From CAZTJA01 sp964613745 (GTDB taxonomy: Bacteria; Desulfobacterota; Desulfomonilia; Desulfomonilales; Desulfomonilaceae), in the NCBI GenBank assembly GCA_964613745.1, contig CAZTJA010000001.1:132513-196512 (forward strand): DNA of 64,000 nt. Reading direction: 5' to 3'. A program made the translations under genes and the position numbers. The notes below the pieces were generated by a model. The model ran no database searches. It was not told the origin of the DNA and saw only the letters and a list, made by a program, of their open reading frames with translations. Position 1 is the first letter of the stretch. Each line of letters opens with the position of its first letter. Shown here one piece after another: positions 34,472-43,378 of this stretch.

Positions 34472-35671
34472 TCAGCGATCAACTTCCGCCAACACAATAT
34501 CAATGCTGGACAAAATTGCAATTAAATCAGCAAAAAAATAACCTTTCGCCATTTTGGCCAATGACTCGAGATTTACAAACGCCGGAGCCCGCCATTTGAG
34601 GCGGTAAGGTCTGCCGCTACCATCACTTACGATGTAGCATCCTAATTCTCCGCGAGGCGATTCAATGCATTGGTAGTATTCACCGGGAGGTGGTTTGATT
34701 CCGTCAATCACCAGCATGAAGTGATGTATTAAAGATTCCATCTTGGTGTAGATCTCTTCCTGTAAGGGGAAGACAACACCTGTTTTTTTCGCCATATATG
34801 GTCCGTCATTCAATTTAGTTAAAGTCTGCTTTAGAATGCGATTACTCTCCCGCATTTCGGCAACACGAACCAAATACCGCGAGTAGACGTCACATCCGCT
34901 TTGAACCGGGATGTCGAAGCTGTATTGTTCATAGCCTGAATACGGTTCGGATTTACGGATATCCCATTTGAGTCCTGATGCCCGCATCATAGGTCCGCTA
35001 ATTCCGTAAGCTATGCAGTCTTCAAGTGATAAAACGCCAATGTTCTTGGTTCTATCGACGTAAATAGGGTTCTTGGTCAATAGTGTTTCGTATTCATCAA
35101 CTCTGTAATCGAAGTGCTCGGTGAATGCCCTTAGCTTGTCGACAAAGCCTTCTTCGAGTTCCTTCGCAATTCCGCCGATTCGAATGTAGTTGGGCATGAG
35201 GCGACCACCGGCGGTCAGTTCAAAAAGGTCCATGATCTCTTCACGTTCCCGCAACATATAAAAGAGCGGGGTCATGGCTCCGACATCATGCCCATGTGTG
35301 CCCAACCAAAATAGATGGCTGAAAATGCGTGAAAGCTCTGCGAACATTACTCTCACGACTTGTGCGCGCTCCGGAACCTCAATGTCGAGGAGCTTTTCCA
35401 CGGTCAAGCAATATGCGAGAGAATTGCTCGATGCCCCCATATAGTCGCAGCGTTCCGTCAACGGAATCACCTGATGGTAACGTTTGTTCTCACACGATTT
35501 CTCAAATCCTCGATGTAGATAACCCAAATAGGGAACCACATCGACGACCATTTCTCCATCGAGTGTCACAACCGCTCTGAAGACTCCATGAGTGCTGGGA
35601 TGATGAGGACCTAGATTGATCTCCATCTCTTCACTAATGTAAGAATTTGATTCCGTCACTGCCGACTTCAT
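34472..35671 (-). CDS. nuoD: NADH-quinone oxidoreductase subunit D
   Basis: The 399-residue 49-kDa subunit begins with the quinone-site motif LGPHHPSTHG and ends in IVLAEVDR as in other NuoD proteins. The ESPRGELGCYIVSDG segment is also conserved. With NuoB it forms the quinone-reducing pocket. Its ATG overlaps the nuoC stop by four bases. It is the last nuo gene before the inserted DRTGG-PHP-GHKL set. Confidence 0.98.
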   Translation of the reverse strand: MKSAVTESNSYISEEMEINLGPHHPSTHGVFRAVVTLDGEMVVDVVPYLGYLHRGFEKSCENKRYHQVIPLTERCDYMGASSNSLAYCLTVEKLLDIEVPERAQVVRVMFAELSRIFSHLFWLGTHGHDVGAMTPLFYMLREREEIMDLFELTAGGRLMPNYIRIGGIAKELEEGFVDKLRAFTEHFDYRVDEYETLLTKNPIYVDRTKNIGVLSLEDCIAYGISGPMMRASGLKWDIRKSEPYSGYEQYSFDIPVQSGCDVYSRYLVRVAEMRESNRILKQTLTKLNDGPYMAKKTGVVFPLQEEIYTKMESLIHHFMLVIDGIKPPPGEYYQCIESPRGELGCYIVSDGSGRPYRLKWRAPAFVNLESLAKMAKGYFFADLIAILSSIDIVLAEVDR

Positions 35672-36171
35672 GCTTGTAAGTCCTTGCGTCCCTGCCTAGG
35701 TAGGTCGGGTGTGTCATCCGTACCTTCGACGGGAAAATCCTTTCTCAGAGGATGTATCGTCCAATCCTCAGGCAAGAGCAATTTTCTGGGATCAGGGTGG
35801 TTGAGGAACTCTATTCCGAACATCTCCGACGTTTCACGCTCATGCCAATCGGCTGTCGGCCAAAGCGAGGTCACGGACTCTATTCGGGCATCGGATTCTT
35901 CAATTCTCGTTTTAATTCTAAACCGATGGTTGTGATTTACGGAAAACAGTTGATATACAATCTCAAAACGCGGATCGTTGGGCAACAAATCCACTCCACC
36001 CACGAACGACAAGTAGTTGAAATTCAACTCAGGATCATTCTTTAAAAAAGAACACACTGACAAGATCTGGTCCTTCGGCACCACCACACTGATCTGATCT
36101 CTAAATTCGACGCACTGAAGATCCGAACCGAACTCCTGTAGAATTCTATCTCTTATGGATTCCTGATTCAT
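35668..36171 (-). CDS. nuoC: NADH-quinone oxidoreductase subunit C
   Basis: The 167-residue 30-kDa subunit has the signature ERETSEMFGIEFLNHPDPRKLLLP near its end. It overlaps nuoB at the start and nuoD at the end by four bases each, showing tight coupling. It packs against NuoD in the peripheral arm and binds no cofactor. Confidence 0.97.
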   Translation of the reverse strand: MNQESIRDRILQEFGSDLQCVEFRDQISVVVPKDQILSVCSFLKNDPELNFNYLSFVGGVDLLPNDPRFEIVYQLFSVNHNHRFRIKTRIEESDARIESVTSLWPTADWHERETSEMFGIEFLNHPDPRKLLLPEDWTIHPLRKDFPVEGTDDTPDLPRQGRKDLQA

Positions 36172-36677
36172 TGGGCGGCCGCCTTGCTCAAGAGATTCTT
36201 GGGATCACTTAAGGATTTTTCCCGCATCACCTTAGCGTGCAGTTGAAGAATTCCATCCAACAGCGCTTCTGGTCTCGGAGGACAGCCGGGTATGTAGACG
36301 TCAACCGGAAGGTGCCGATCAATTCCTTGAACAACGGAGTAATTCTTGTAAATGCCACCTGTACAAGCACAAGCGCCCATTGCAATAACCCATTTGGGAT
36401 CGGCCATCTGCTCGTAGATCCGCAATACGGCCGGCAGCATCTTTTTTGATGCGGTTCCTGAAACGATCATCAGGTCCGCGTGTCGCGGTGAAGGTCTGGC
36501 AACCTCCATACCGAAGCGTGAAAGGTCGTACCTGCTCACAAAGGTCGCTATCATTTCCAGAGCACAGCAGGCCAAACCGAAGCCTAAAGGCCACATTGAT
36601 GATTTTCGAGCCCAGTTGACAAACCATTCAAGGTTGGTCACGTGGACAGTATCATTTAGATGACTTTCTATTCCCAT
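36168..36677 (-). CDS. nuoB: NADH-quinone oxidoreductase subunit B
   Basis: The 169-residue subunit binds the terminal [4Fe-4S] cluster N2, with adjacent cysteines in GLACCALEM and further cysteines in ACACTGG and GCPPRPE. I start at ATG 36677, which overlaps the nuoA stop and has AAGGTG eight bases upstream. The ATG at 36698 would add seven residues. It hands electrons to quinone. Confidence 0.97.
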   Translation of the reverse strand: MGIESHLNDTVHVTNLEWFVNWARKSSMWPLGFGLACCALEMIATFVSRYDLSRFGMEVARPSPRHADLMIVSGTASKKMLPAVLRIYEQMADPKWVIAMGACACTGGIYKNYSVVQGIDRHLPVDVYIPGCPPRPEALLDGILQLHAKVMREKSLSDPKNLLSKAAAQ

Positions 36678-37024
36678 TCGAGAGCACCTTTTTTCCATAC
36701 GTATACGAGTCCGATCAAAAGCACCCCGACGAAGACGAACATTTCGATGAATCCAAATATACGCAAGCGATCATAAACGGCCGCCCAGGGAAACATGAAT
36801 ATCAATTCGATATCAAACACAATGAAGAGCATTCCCATTACAAAAAAACGTACTGAAAAGCGTCTCCTGGCTCCTCCTATGGGGTCCATTCCGCATTCAT
36901 ACGGCATCAACTTTATTTTGGTCGGGTTCCTTTTAGCGAGAACCGTGGACAAAATAATGATAGCCGATCCGATAAACGCGGATACTAGAAGTATCACCAG
37001 GATTGGAAGGTAGCTGTTTGTCAT
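36668..37024 (-). CDS. nuoA: NADH-quinone oxidoreductase subunit A
   Basis: The 118-residue subunit has three membrane helices and the conserved loop YECGMDPIGGARRRFSVRFF, followed by the helix with acidic FDIELIFMFPW. It is the first gene of the nuo operon. A strong promoter sits about 130 bases upstream, leaving an approximately 120-base 5' leader. Confidence 0.97.
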   Translation of the reverse strand: MTNSYLPILVILLVSAFIGSAIIILSTVLAKRNPTKIKLMPYECGMDPIGGARRRFSVRFFVMGMLFIVFDIELIFMFPWAAVYDRLRIFGFIEMFVFVGVLLIGLVYVWKKGALEWE

Positions 37025-37154
37025 CCTTCTTCTCCAGGAAACAATGCGTACGCTGCGGGGGCGACGACCCTTGCTATATTAGAATTTCATCTTTTTTTGG
37101 ACTTAGTTGAGGGTGCACCTTTTAGGGACCCGGGGACGACTGTAGTCTCATATA

Positions 37155-37182
37155 TTTATAGCTTCTGTTTGGCGATTGTCAA
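37155..37182 (-). promoter_or_regulatory. Sigma70-type promoter of the nuo operon
   Basis: On the minus strand, TTGACA (37177-37182) and TATAAA (37155-37160) are separated by 16 bases. Transcription would start near 37148 and leave a ~120-base leader before nuoA. It lies just beyond the stop of the CBS-GHKL gene, so nuo can be transcribed independently of the upstream regulators. Confidence 0.65.
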
Positions 37183-37197
37183 GGGTTTTTCGCCATG

Positions 37198-38133
37198 TCA
37201 TACCGATGAATCCTCGTCGAAAAGAAAAATAATATCCAGCTTAGTAGCCGCCCCAGGAGCCGACATGAGGCCCATGAGATCCGAACACCTTCTGATATTG
37301 GCCAACCCCATCCCGGCTCCGAAACCCATCTCTCTTATCCACTCGGGGGCTGTAGAATAACCGGGTTCCAGTACCTGGGATATGTTCTCGATTCCCGGGC
37401 CGTGATCGATTGCGGAAATCTTTAATCTGTGTTTCCGAATTTCAACTATTATTTCTCCACCCACATCGGTGTGTATAACCAGATTCATTTCCGCTTCATA
37501 TACTGCGACAGCAACTCTGCGTATGACTGAAGGTGAGACGCCTAACCTTTGGAGAGATTTTTTCAGCATACTGGAAGCCTTGCCGGCATTCGTGAAATCC
37601 TTGTCATCTACAACGTATCTGAGCAGGAGGCTCGTATCATCCGACAGAATATCTTGAAAAATATGACTTGCCCGATACTGAGGTAATCGCTCCGTTTCAC
37701 GCTTTTCATAACTCGCGCTTATCTGCTGAAGCAGGGATCTTATTACAGTTCCCGTGGTAACTATGCCTACGAGATTGAGATTCTCATCAAGAACCGGCAG
37801 TCTGCCAAAACCTTCCCTACCCAGGTTCGCAATCGCCTCTGTGGCGGGAACATCCTTGAAGACGGTTTTTACCGGGGTCACCATTATTTCGGAAACCCGG
37901 CTATTCAGCATGCCTTTTTCCATGGCATCAATAATGTCTGATACGCTCACCATTCCGACTATTTTTCGGTCTTGGACTACCGGCGCGCCGGCTATTCGTT
38001 TGGACTTCATAAATTCTTTTACCTGAGCTACCGTGAGTTCAGGGTCCAAAACAATAACATTTGGAGCCATTACGGATTCTACTTTAGTCGTGTAAAGTAG
38101 TTCCTGAACCTTTGATATTTCGTGAGCTTCCAT
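37198..38133 (-). CDS. CBS-domain / GHKL ATPase fusion protein
   Basis: In this 311-residue protein residues ~18-130 form a CBS pair (VESVMAPNVIVLDPELTV and EIMVTPVKTVFKDVPATEA mark the two). Residues ~170-305 form an anti-sigma-type GHKL ATPase domain with EAEMNLVIH, DHGPGI and GFGAGMGLANI. CBS pairs usually bind adenine nucleotides, so this could report energy state to the ATPase domain; that is inference. Its ATG lies one base from the stop of the DRTGG gene. It is upstream of nuoA in the same direction, and resembles regulator genes beside anaerobe hydrogenases. Confidence 0.88.
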   Translation of the reverse strand: MEAHEISKVQELLYTTKVESVMAPNVIVLDPELTVAQVKEFMKSKRIAGAPVVQDRKIVGMVSVSDIIDAMEKGMLNSRVSEIMVTPVKTVFKDVPATEAIANLGREGFGRLPVLDENLNLVGIVTTGTVIRSLLQQISASYEKRETERLPQYRASHIFQDILSDDTSLLLRYVVDDKDFTNAGKASSMLKKSLQRLGVSPSVIRRVAVAVYEAEMNLVIHTDVGGEIIVEIRKHRLKISAIDHGPGIENISQVLEPGYSTAPEWIREMGFGAGMGLANIRRCSDLMGLMSAPGAATKLDIIFLFDEDSSV

Positions 38134-38134
38134 T

Positions 38135-38506
38135 TCACCAGGAATTATTTTGGATAGAAACAGGACCTCTTCCGGCTAATCCTGCATTATAAAGCCGACC
38201 GCATGCCTCAAACATTGTGTACCCGGTGCTGATGAGGGTCATACCGGACTCACGCGCAAGTTCGATCGTTTCGGGAGGGGGGATTTTGTCGCGAACGAAA
38301 ATGATTACGCTAATTCCTGCCATTTCGGCGGTTCTGACAACTTGGGGATTGGTCAACCCGGTCATGAGCACCATGCCTTCGGTACCAAAGGCCAAAACAT
38401 CGCTCATAAGGTCCGCTGCCCCGCCTCTAGGGACTTCTTCTTCAAGATTGTGATTTGTAACCACCATCTTACCCGTCAAGACTTCCAGCATTTCCCGGAT
38501 CTTCAT
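38135..38506 (-). CDS. DRTGG-domain protein, nuo-upstream copy
   Basis: This 123-residue stand-alone DRTGG protein is paralogous to the copy within nuo. It has the GGAADLMSDVLAFGTEG region and ends with MFEACGRLYNAGLAG. Start at ATG 38506 is supported by GGAGT six bases upstream; the frame extends eight codons further but without a ribosome site. It is coupled to the CBS-GHKL gene (1-base gap), so both products probably act together. Confidence 0.85.
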   Translation of the reverse strand: MKIREMLEVLTGKMVVTNHNLEEEVPRGGAADLMSDVLAFGTEGMVLMTGLTNPQVVRTAEMAGISVIIFVRDKIPPPETIELARESGMTLISTGYTMFEACGRLYNAGLAGRGPVSIQNNSW

Positions 38507-38658
38507 CAACACTCCACGGCCGGACTTCACATTCGGCGCTTCATTTCATCACTCTCAATCTGAGTTGTCAACTTAAACCTATTAACCTCTCTACGTAGCT
38601 TCCATTCAGATTTTGAGGCCATCTCCGACAGTTGAGGATAATCACGACACCATAACAT

Positions 38659-39252
38659 CTATTCATGTTTGGTGCCGCAAGATTGTTCCGAGCATCGGTT
38701 AAGCATTGTCATTTGGACGTTTTGTATCTCCAAAAGACGCTCCATGTATTTGCTTAACATTAAGTCCAATTTTAAGTTCAGATGCCGCACTTCCATTTCG
38801 GTCTTAAGGTTTGTTTTGAAGTCGTGCTCTGCTCTTAACCTGTCTTTTCTGTCCTGTCTATTCTGGCTCATGAGAATGACCGGTGCCTGAAAGGTAGCGA
38901 GAGCAGACAAGACTAAATTAAGGAATATAAAGGGAAATGGATCAAAAGGTTTCAAGAAAAGATGTAATGAATTTATTGAGACCCAAGCCAGAATAATGGA
39001 TGCATAAAGACCCAAAAAGGTCCAGCTTCCACCGAAAGCAGTGACTTTATCGGCAATCTTTTGTCCGATGGTGACTCTGCTTTCATACTCGAAATCCAGC
39101 ATTTGAGCGGTCTTTTCATAATTGTTGATACTGTGATAATTCTGTTCGTCAAGCAGCTTTAGGTCAGTTTTGAGATCCTGAAGAGTCGCATCGATAAGCC
39201 CTTTGCCTTCATGAATTAAACACCGAGCACAATCTGGATGAATTTCAGTCAA
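38659..39252 (-). CDS. DUF1003 membrane protein
   Basis: The 197-residue protein has two membrane helices (about 80-130) preceded by the GQKIADKVTAFGGSWTFLG segment and followed by SQNRQDRKDRLRAEHDFK. These are the core features of DUF1003 (cyanobacterial/proteobacterial uncharacterised membrane proteins). A CARC motif lies near the N-terminus. The C-terminal ~70 residues are a charged coiled-coil-like helix. I start at TTG 39252, six bases after AGGAGA; the longer GTG-started frame at 39315 has no such site. It lies 59 bases behind asnB. Function unknown. Confidence 0.82.
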   Translation of the reverse strand: MTEIHPDCARCLIHEGKGLIDATLQDLKTDLKLLDEQNYHSINNYEKTAQMLDFEYESRVTIGQKIADKVTAFGGSWTFLGLYASIILAWVSINSLHLFLKPFDPFPFIFLNLVLSALATFQAPVILMSQNRQDRKDRLRAEHDFKTNLKTEMEVRHLNLKLDLMLSKYMERLLEIQNVQMTMLNRCSEQSCGTKHE

Positions 39253-39311
39253 AGAACATCTCCTAACGAAAAACGTGCAGCTTATAAAATGAGCGTTATC
39301 CAAAACAAGAG

Positions 39312-41180
39312 TCACTCGGAATTAATTTGTTTCATTCGTAGGATCCACTGGTTCAAGAAAATGATGATCCAGATTTTTTGTGTATTATCCGATCTGCCGG
39401 ATTGATGATCTTTCCATATTTTCTCAACTGAGCTACGCCGAAGAAGCATGTTACATGAATCGAACAGCCTTTCTTGCGTCCATGATTTTAAATTTGTTTT
39501 GAACCAATGGCCTAGAGGAACTTGAAATCCATATTTAGACCTATTCAAGATTTTCCTGGGAATCAAATCTTTTGCCACATGCCTGAGCATTCTTTTGGTC
39601 GTTTGCCCGGAGATCTTGAAATGAGCGGGCATACGACAAACTAATTCCAGAAGTCGGTAATCCAGAAGCGGACTCCTAACTTCGAGTGCGTGGGCCATAC
39701 TCATTCTGTCTGTTTTTGTAAGTATGTCTTCCGCCAAGTACGTTTGAATATCGGCCAACATCATGTGGTTAATCGGATCGAGACCTGAATATTGGCGGGA
39801 TATCTCGATTACTGGATCTTTATCGACGGAATAATCAATACCCGTGAGATCCATCATTTCAGATAGCGAAAACGTTCTCGGTACGACGGCAAGGGGTTCG
39901 GATCTCATCCTTTCCGCTGCAGATACAAATAGTTTCAGTTTCTTTATCCAACTTGTCCCATAGTAGTCCGTGGTTGTTTGAAGCTTTGCCAAACTTGGCT
40001 CGATCAGATATTTGCGAAAAAAAACCGGGAACATATCGTAGATCACCTGGTATTTTCGGGCCAAATATCTTTCATATCCCCCAAAAAGCTCATCACCGCC
40101 ATCTCCCGATAGAGCTACCGTCACATGCTTGCGGGTTTCACGACATAGATAATACATAGGTATCGCAGAAGAATCTCCGAAGGGTTCTCCGAAATGATCA
40201 ATTAAATTCTCGAAAATTCCGGTGATGTCATAGGTTACTGCTTGTTCATAATGTTCCGTACCCAAGCTCTCAGCAGCCATCCTCGACCATGTGGACTCGT
40301 CATGGCTTGTTCCCGGAAAAGAAATACTGAATGTTTTTACCCGTCCCCTATTGGATTTTTTCATCAGAGCCGTTATGAGAGTCGAATCAAGTCCGCCGCT
40401 AAGGAATGATCCGAGAGGAACATCGGAGACGAGTCGCTTTTCCACTGAATCCAACAATATAGATCTGACTTCTTCAGCGGAAGTGAGAAAATCCGTACCA
40501 TTTTCAACCAATGGAGGAGACCAGTATTTTTGTACAACCAAACCGGTTTGTGAAAAAAGGGCGCTGTGCCCCGGTAGCAGCTTTTTGACTCCTGCGAATA
40601 TAGTGTGCGGACCTGGAATGAAATCGTACAACAGATATTCCGCCAAAGCTTGTTGATCAATTTCATTTGGGATTAGTCCTGAGCGTATCAAAGGAAATAA
40701 TTCGGAACAAAATATGATTCGTCTCGCAGACTGAAAATAATAAAGGGGTTTTTTTCCTATTCTGTCTCGGGACATAAACAATGTTTTTTTTCTCTCATCC
40801 CATATCGCAAAGGCGAACATACCGTTCAGAGAAGATGTAATTGCGAAGTCTTGATCCAGATATCCGTTCAGCAAGACCTCGGTGTCCGAATGGGTCTTGA
40901 AGACAAAACCCTTGGATTGTAGATTTCGTCGCAATTCCATAAAATTGTAAATTTCACCATTGAATGCGACAGCTGTTTTACCCGCAGAATCTATCATTGG
41001 TTGCGATGCAGAGTCAGATAAATCAATAATTGACAATCTGCGATGTCCCAAAACGCACTCAGGAAAGCAGTAAACTCCTCCCGCATCCGGCCCTCTGTGA
41101 GTCAACCGCCCGGTGATTGCTTCAACTGCTCCTATATTGGGCGGCGAATCAAAATCTACAATGCCGCAAATTCCGCACAC
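39312..41180 (-). CDS. asnB: Asparagine synthetase B, glutamine-hydrolysing
   Basis: The 622-residue protein starts MCGICGIVDF: Cys2 is the N-terminal nucleophile of the glutaminase domain. The synthetase half has the pyrophosphate loop SGGLDST (about 260) and GDGGDELFGGYERY. It converts aspartate, glutamine and ATP to asparagine. Length and the C-terminal region match the exosortase/polysaccharide-associated AsnB type as well as the classical one, so a cell-surface amidotransferase role is possible. The start is GTG at 41180 with AAAGGTG upstream. The DUF1003 gene follows on the same strand. Confidence 0.9.
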   Translation of the reverse strand: MCGICGIVDFDSPPNIGAVEAITGRLTHRGPDAGGVYCFPECVLGHRRLSIIDLSDSASQPMIDSAGKTAVAFNGEIYNFMELRRNLQSKGFVFKTHSDTEVLLNGYLDQDFAITSSLNGMFAFAIWDERKKTLFMSRDRIGKKPLYYFQSARRIIFCSELFPLIRSGLIPNEIDQQALAEYLLYDFIPGPHTIFAGVKKLLPGHSALFSQTGLVVQKYWSPPLVENGTDFLTSAEEVRSILLDSVEKRLVSDVPLGSFLSGGLDSTLITALMKKSNRGRVKTFSISFPGTSHDESTWSRMAAESLGTEHYEQAVTYDITGIFENLIDHFGEPFGDSSAIPMYYLCRETRKHVTVALSGDGGDELFGGYERYLARKYQVIYDMFPVFFRKYLIEPSLAKLQTTTDYYGTSWIKKLKLFVSAAERMRSEPLAVVPRTFSLSEMMDLTGIDYSVDKDPVIEISRQYSGLDPINHMMLADIQTYLAEDILTKTDRMSMAHALEVRSPLLDYRLLELVCRMPAHFKISGQTTKRMLRHVAKDLIPRKILNRSKYGFQVPLGHWFKTNLKSWTQERLFDSCNMLLRRSSVEKIWKDHQSGRSDNTQKIWIIIFLNQWILRMKQINSE

Positions 41181-41330
41181 TTAGAAACACCTTTCTAAAT
41201 TAAGATACTATCACCAGCTAAATAACTATCATATCAACAAGTTCTGATTGACTTTTAAACTGAATTATGAAACTTAGCCTTAGCCTTCATGAATGTTCCG
41301 GTAATTTTCATTCCGGCTTAGGAGCGAAAT

Positions 41331-43331
41331 ATGGTTCAGGTGCGATGTCCCGGATGTGGTTATATACAAAGCCTTTCAGAAGAACGATTCTTATCAATAA
41401 GTGAAGATTTTCTCAATTGTCCACATTGCAACGAAAAGGTACCAAAGACCTGGACTCCTGTTTCTGGTGAGACGATGCCGGAAGAGGTTGAGCATAAAAT
41501 AATGGCCTTTTCCAAGCGCATCCTGAACGGCGGTGACATATCCCGCGATATGGTGCTTGCTCTTGAGAGCCATGTGAGGCGTTACGGAGCCATTCCGGAG
41601 AGCAACAAAGCTTTAGGTATAGGCTATCTTCTGCTTGGGGATTACAAACGTTCGGAAGAGTTTCTCGTTCAATCTTTGACTGAAAAGTCGGATGATGTCG
41701 AGGTTCAGCGCGGCCTACAGGATGTTTTCTTGGCTTTGGAGAAGTATGATGAAGCCCTAAAAATTAGTCTGATGCTAATTGAAAATCGACAGGGCGATAT
41801 TTCGGATGACGATATAGGTGGTTTGGCATTGACATATTTGGCTCTTGACAGAAAAGACGATGCGAAGAAACTTTTCGCGAAATTTCCGCATGTAGACGAA
41901 AAGAATGCAAGGATTAAGAAAGCTCGAAAAAGGCTGACCAAAAGCAAGAATATGGGCCTAAAGTCTTTATTGTCTGAAAAGACTCTTCATCGTTTCTTAA
42001 AACGTATCACGGAAAGTACGCTCCGAGGTTATGATCATAAAGCCTCCACGGTGAAGGATACCCGTCCGCATCATGAAGAGCCGTTAGACGACAACGTGCA
42101 AATCGTTCCTCATCTGCAGCAGCACTTGGAATATTGGGTTTATGCTCCGGGAAATCTTACTCCTGATTGGCAGCATATTCAGGAACGGTTTGGAAATCTA
42201 TATGAAAAAAAGACCGAACGCGACCGAGCGCTCAGAACCTTGGACACTCTGATTGAAAAAAACAGTCTGACTATTGAGTACATCGCACGTGAGCAGGCCG
42301 ATTACTACTTTGAATATCCAGAGGATCTCATTGCTCAGAATGCCCGTGGATTTGAACCACACGATCTCGATATATTGAAACAATCGCAAATCATAGTACG
42401 CCTAAAGCTTCTATTGCCTCAATACAACGGAATGGAACACCACATTCTGATGTCCAATCTTACGGAGGCAGTCAGGGAAATAACGAGCGGGATAGTTCAG
42501 GACGCGGTTTCGCATGTCCTGTGGGGAGTCGCCGATTGGAAACTCGTCCAGGCTGATCTCAGAATTCACGTCATCGAAAACAATGTAAAATTTGAGTCTC
42601 TGGACGAAGGTGATACTGTTTGGATTCATACACACGGTATGCAGAAATTCGGGTTTCCGGATCTGGAAATTGACGGTATTCCCAAAAAATCTGCGGTTCT
42701 TGGAAAGACATTGTTATACAGGATTGCTGTTCATCTCCTGAATTCCGGGACGAATGGAACAATTCTAGGCAAACCTATTTTTATTCCTGAAACCAAAAAA
42801 AGCATCGTATTGGAATTAAGACCAAACGAGGCCGACGATCATTTTCCTGCCGAAAGTTTGGCGGTGGTTTCCTGTCAAACGCTTCCGAATACCGTCGAAA
42901 CGATAGAACAAAAGCAGAATTACGATTCTGACGACGATTTGGTAGATTTCTCCGCGGAGACCACAGACAATGCCGGGGCAGAACGGGAGGAAGCATTCAA
43001 TTCTGAAGCCCAGGAGCACATCTTGTCTGCACATCGCAAAGCTAGGGAGAATTTACCGGTCTTCAAAAGGAGTTTTCAGCAGAGAAATGCATCTCCTGGT
43101 GGAATTCATGCAGTGAAAGTAGGATTTCCCGCCCAAGGCGGAAAATACGAGTGGATGTGGGTCTCGCTTGATGCGTGGCGAGGGCAATCTTTAGTTGGTT
43201 ATCTCGAAAACTCACCTATCCTTCGAAAAGACCTTCATCGTGGGAGCAGGGTGCATTTCAGCGAAGGCGAGATTTTTGATTGGGTAATTTCTCGCAGCGG
43301 CTCCGTTGTGAAAGGTTGTTTTACGGAATGA
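41331..43331 (+). CDS. Zinc-ribbon, TPR-like and DUF2314 protein
   Basis: The 666-residue cytoplasmic protein starts with a zinc ribbon (CPGC near residue 5, CPHC near 31). Helical repeats resembling TPRs follow at about 80-200. A central ~300-residue region is unrecognised, then an acidic linker. The C-terminus (about 585-655) matches DUF2314: VKVGFPAQGGKYEWMWV, GYLENSP and FDWVISRSG. DUF2314 proteins are uncharacterised. This combination is unusual; it may be a substrate-binding adaptor. It is divergent from asnB, with 150 bases between, and ends 48 bases before the convergent racemase-like gene. Confidence 0.75.
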   Translation: MVQVRCPGCGYIQSLSEERFLSISEDFLNCPHCNEKVPKTWTPVSGETMPEEVEHKIMAFSKRILNGGDISRDMVLALESHVRRYGAIPESNKALGIGYLLLGDYKRSEEFLVQSLTEKSDDVEVQRGLQDVFLALEKYDEALKISLMLIENRQGDISDDDIGGLALTYLALDRKDDAKKLFAKFPHVDEKNARIKKARKRLTKSKNMGLKSLLSEKTLHRFLKRITESTLRGYDHKASTVKDTRPHHEEPLDDNVQIVPHLQQHLEYWVYAPGNLTPDWQHIQERFGNLYEKKTERDRALRTLDTLIEKNSLTIEYIAREQADYYFEYPEDLIAQNARGFEPHDLDILKQSQIIVRLKLLLPQYNGMEHHILMSNLTEAVREITSGIVQDAVSHVLWGVADWKLVQADLRIHVIENNVKFESLDEGDTVWIHTHGMQKFGFPDLEIDGIPKKSAVLGKTLLYRIAVHLLNSGTNGTILGKPIFIPETKKSIVLELRPNEADDHFPAESLAVVSCQTLPNTVETIEQKQNYDSDDDLVDFSAETTDNAGAEREEAFNSEAQEHILSAHRKARENLPVFKRSFQQRNASPGGIHAVKVGFPAQGGKYEWMWVSLDAWRGQSLVGYLENSPILRKDLHRGSRVHFSEGEIFDWVISRSGSVVKGCFTE

Positions 43332-43378
43332 CAAATCGCTGTTGATTCAGAATCGGATATTTATTCTGTTATCGTTTT

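Noticed and set aside
34090..34521. Longer DRTGG frame overlapping nuoD
   Set aside because: The extra 27 residues are unlike DRTGG proteins, overlap nuoD, and a GGAGAG site stands before the ATG at 34440.
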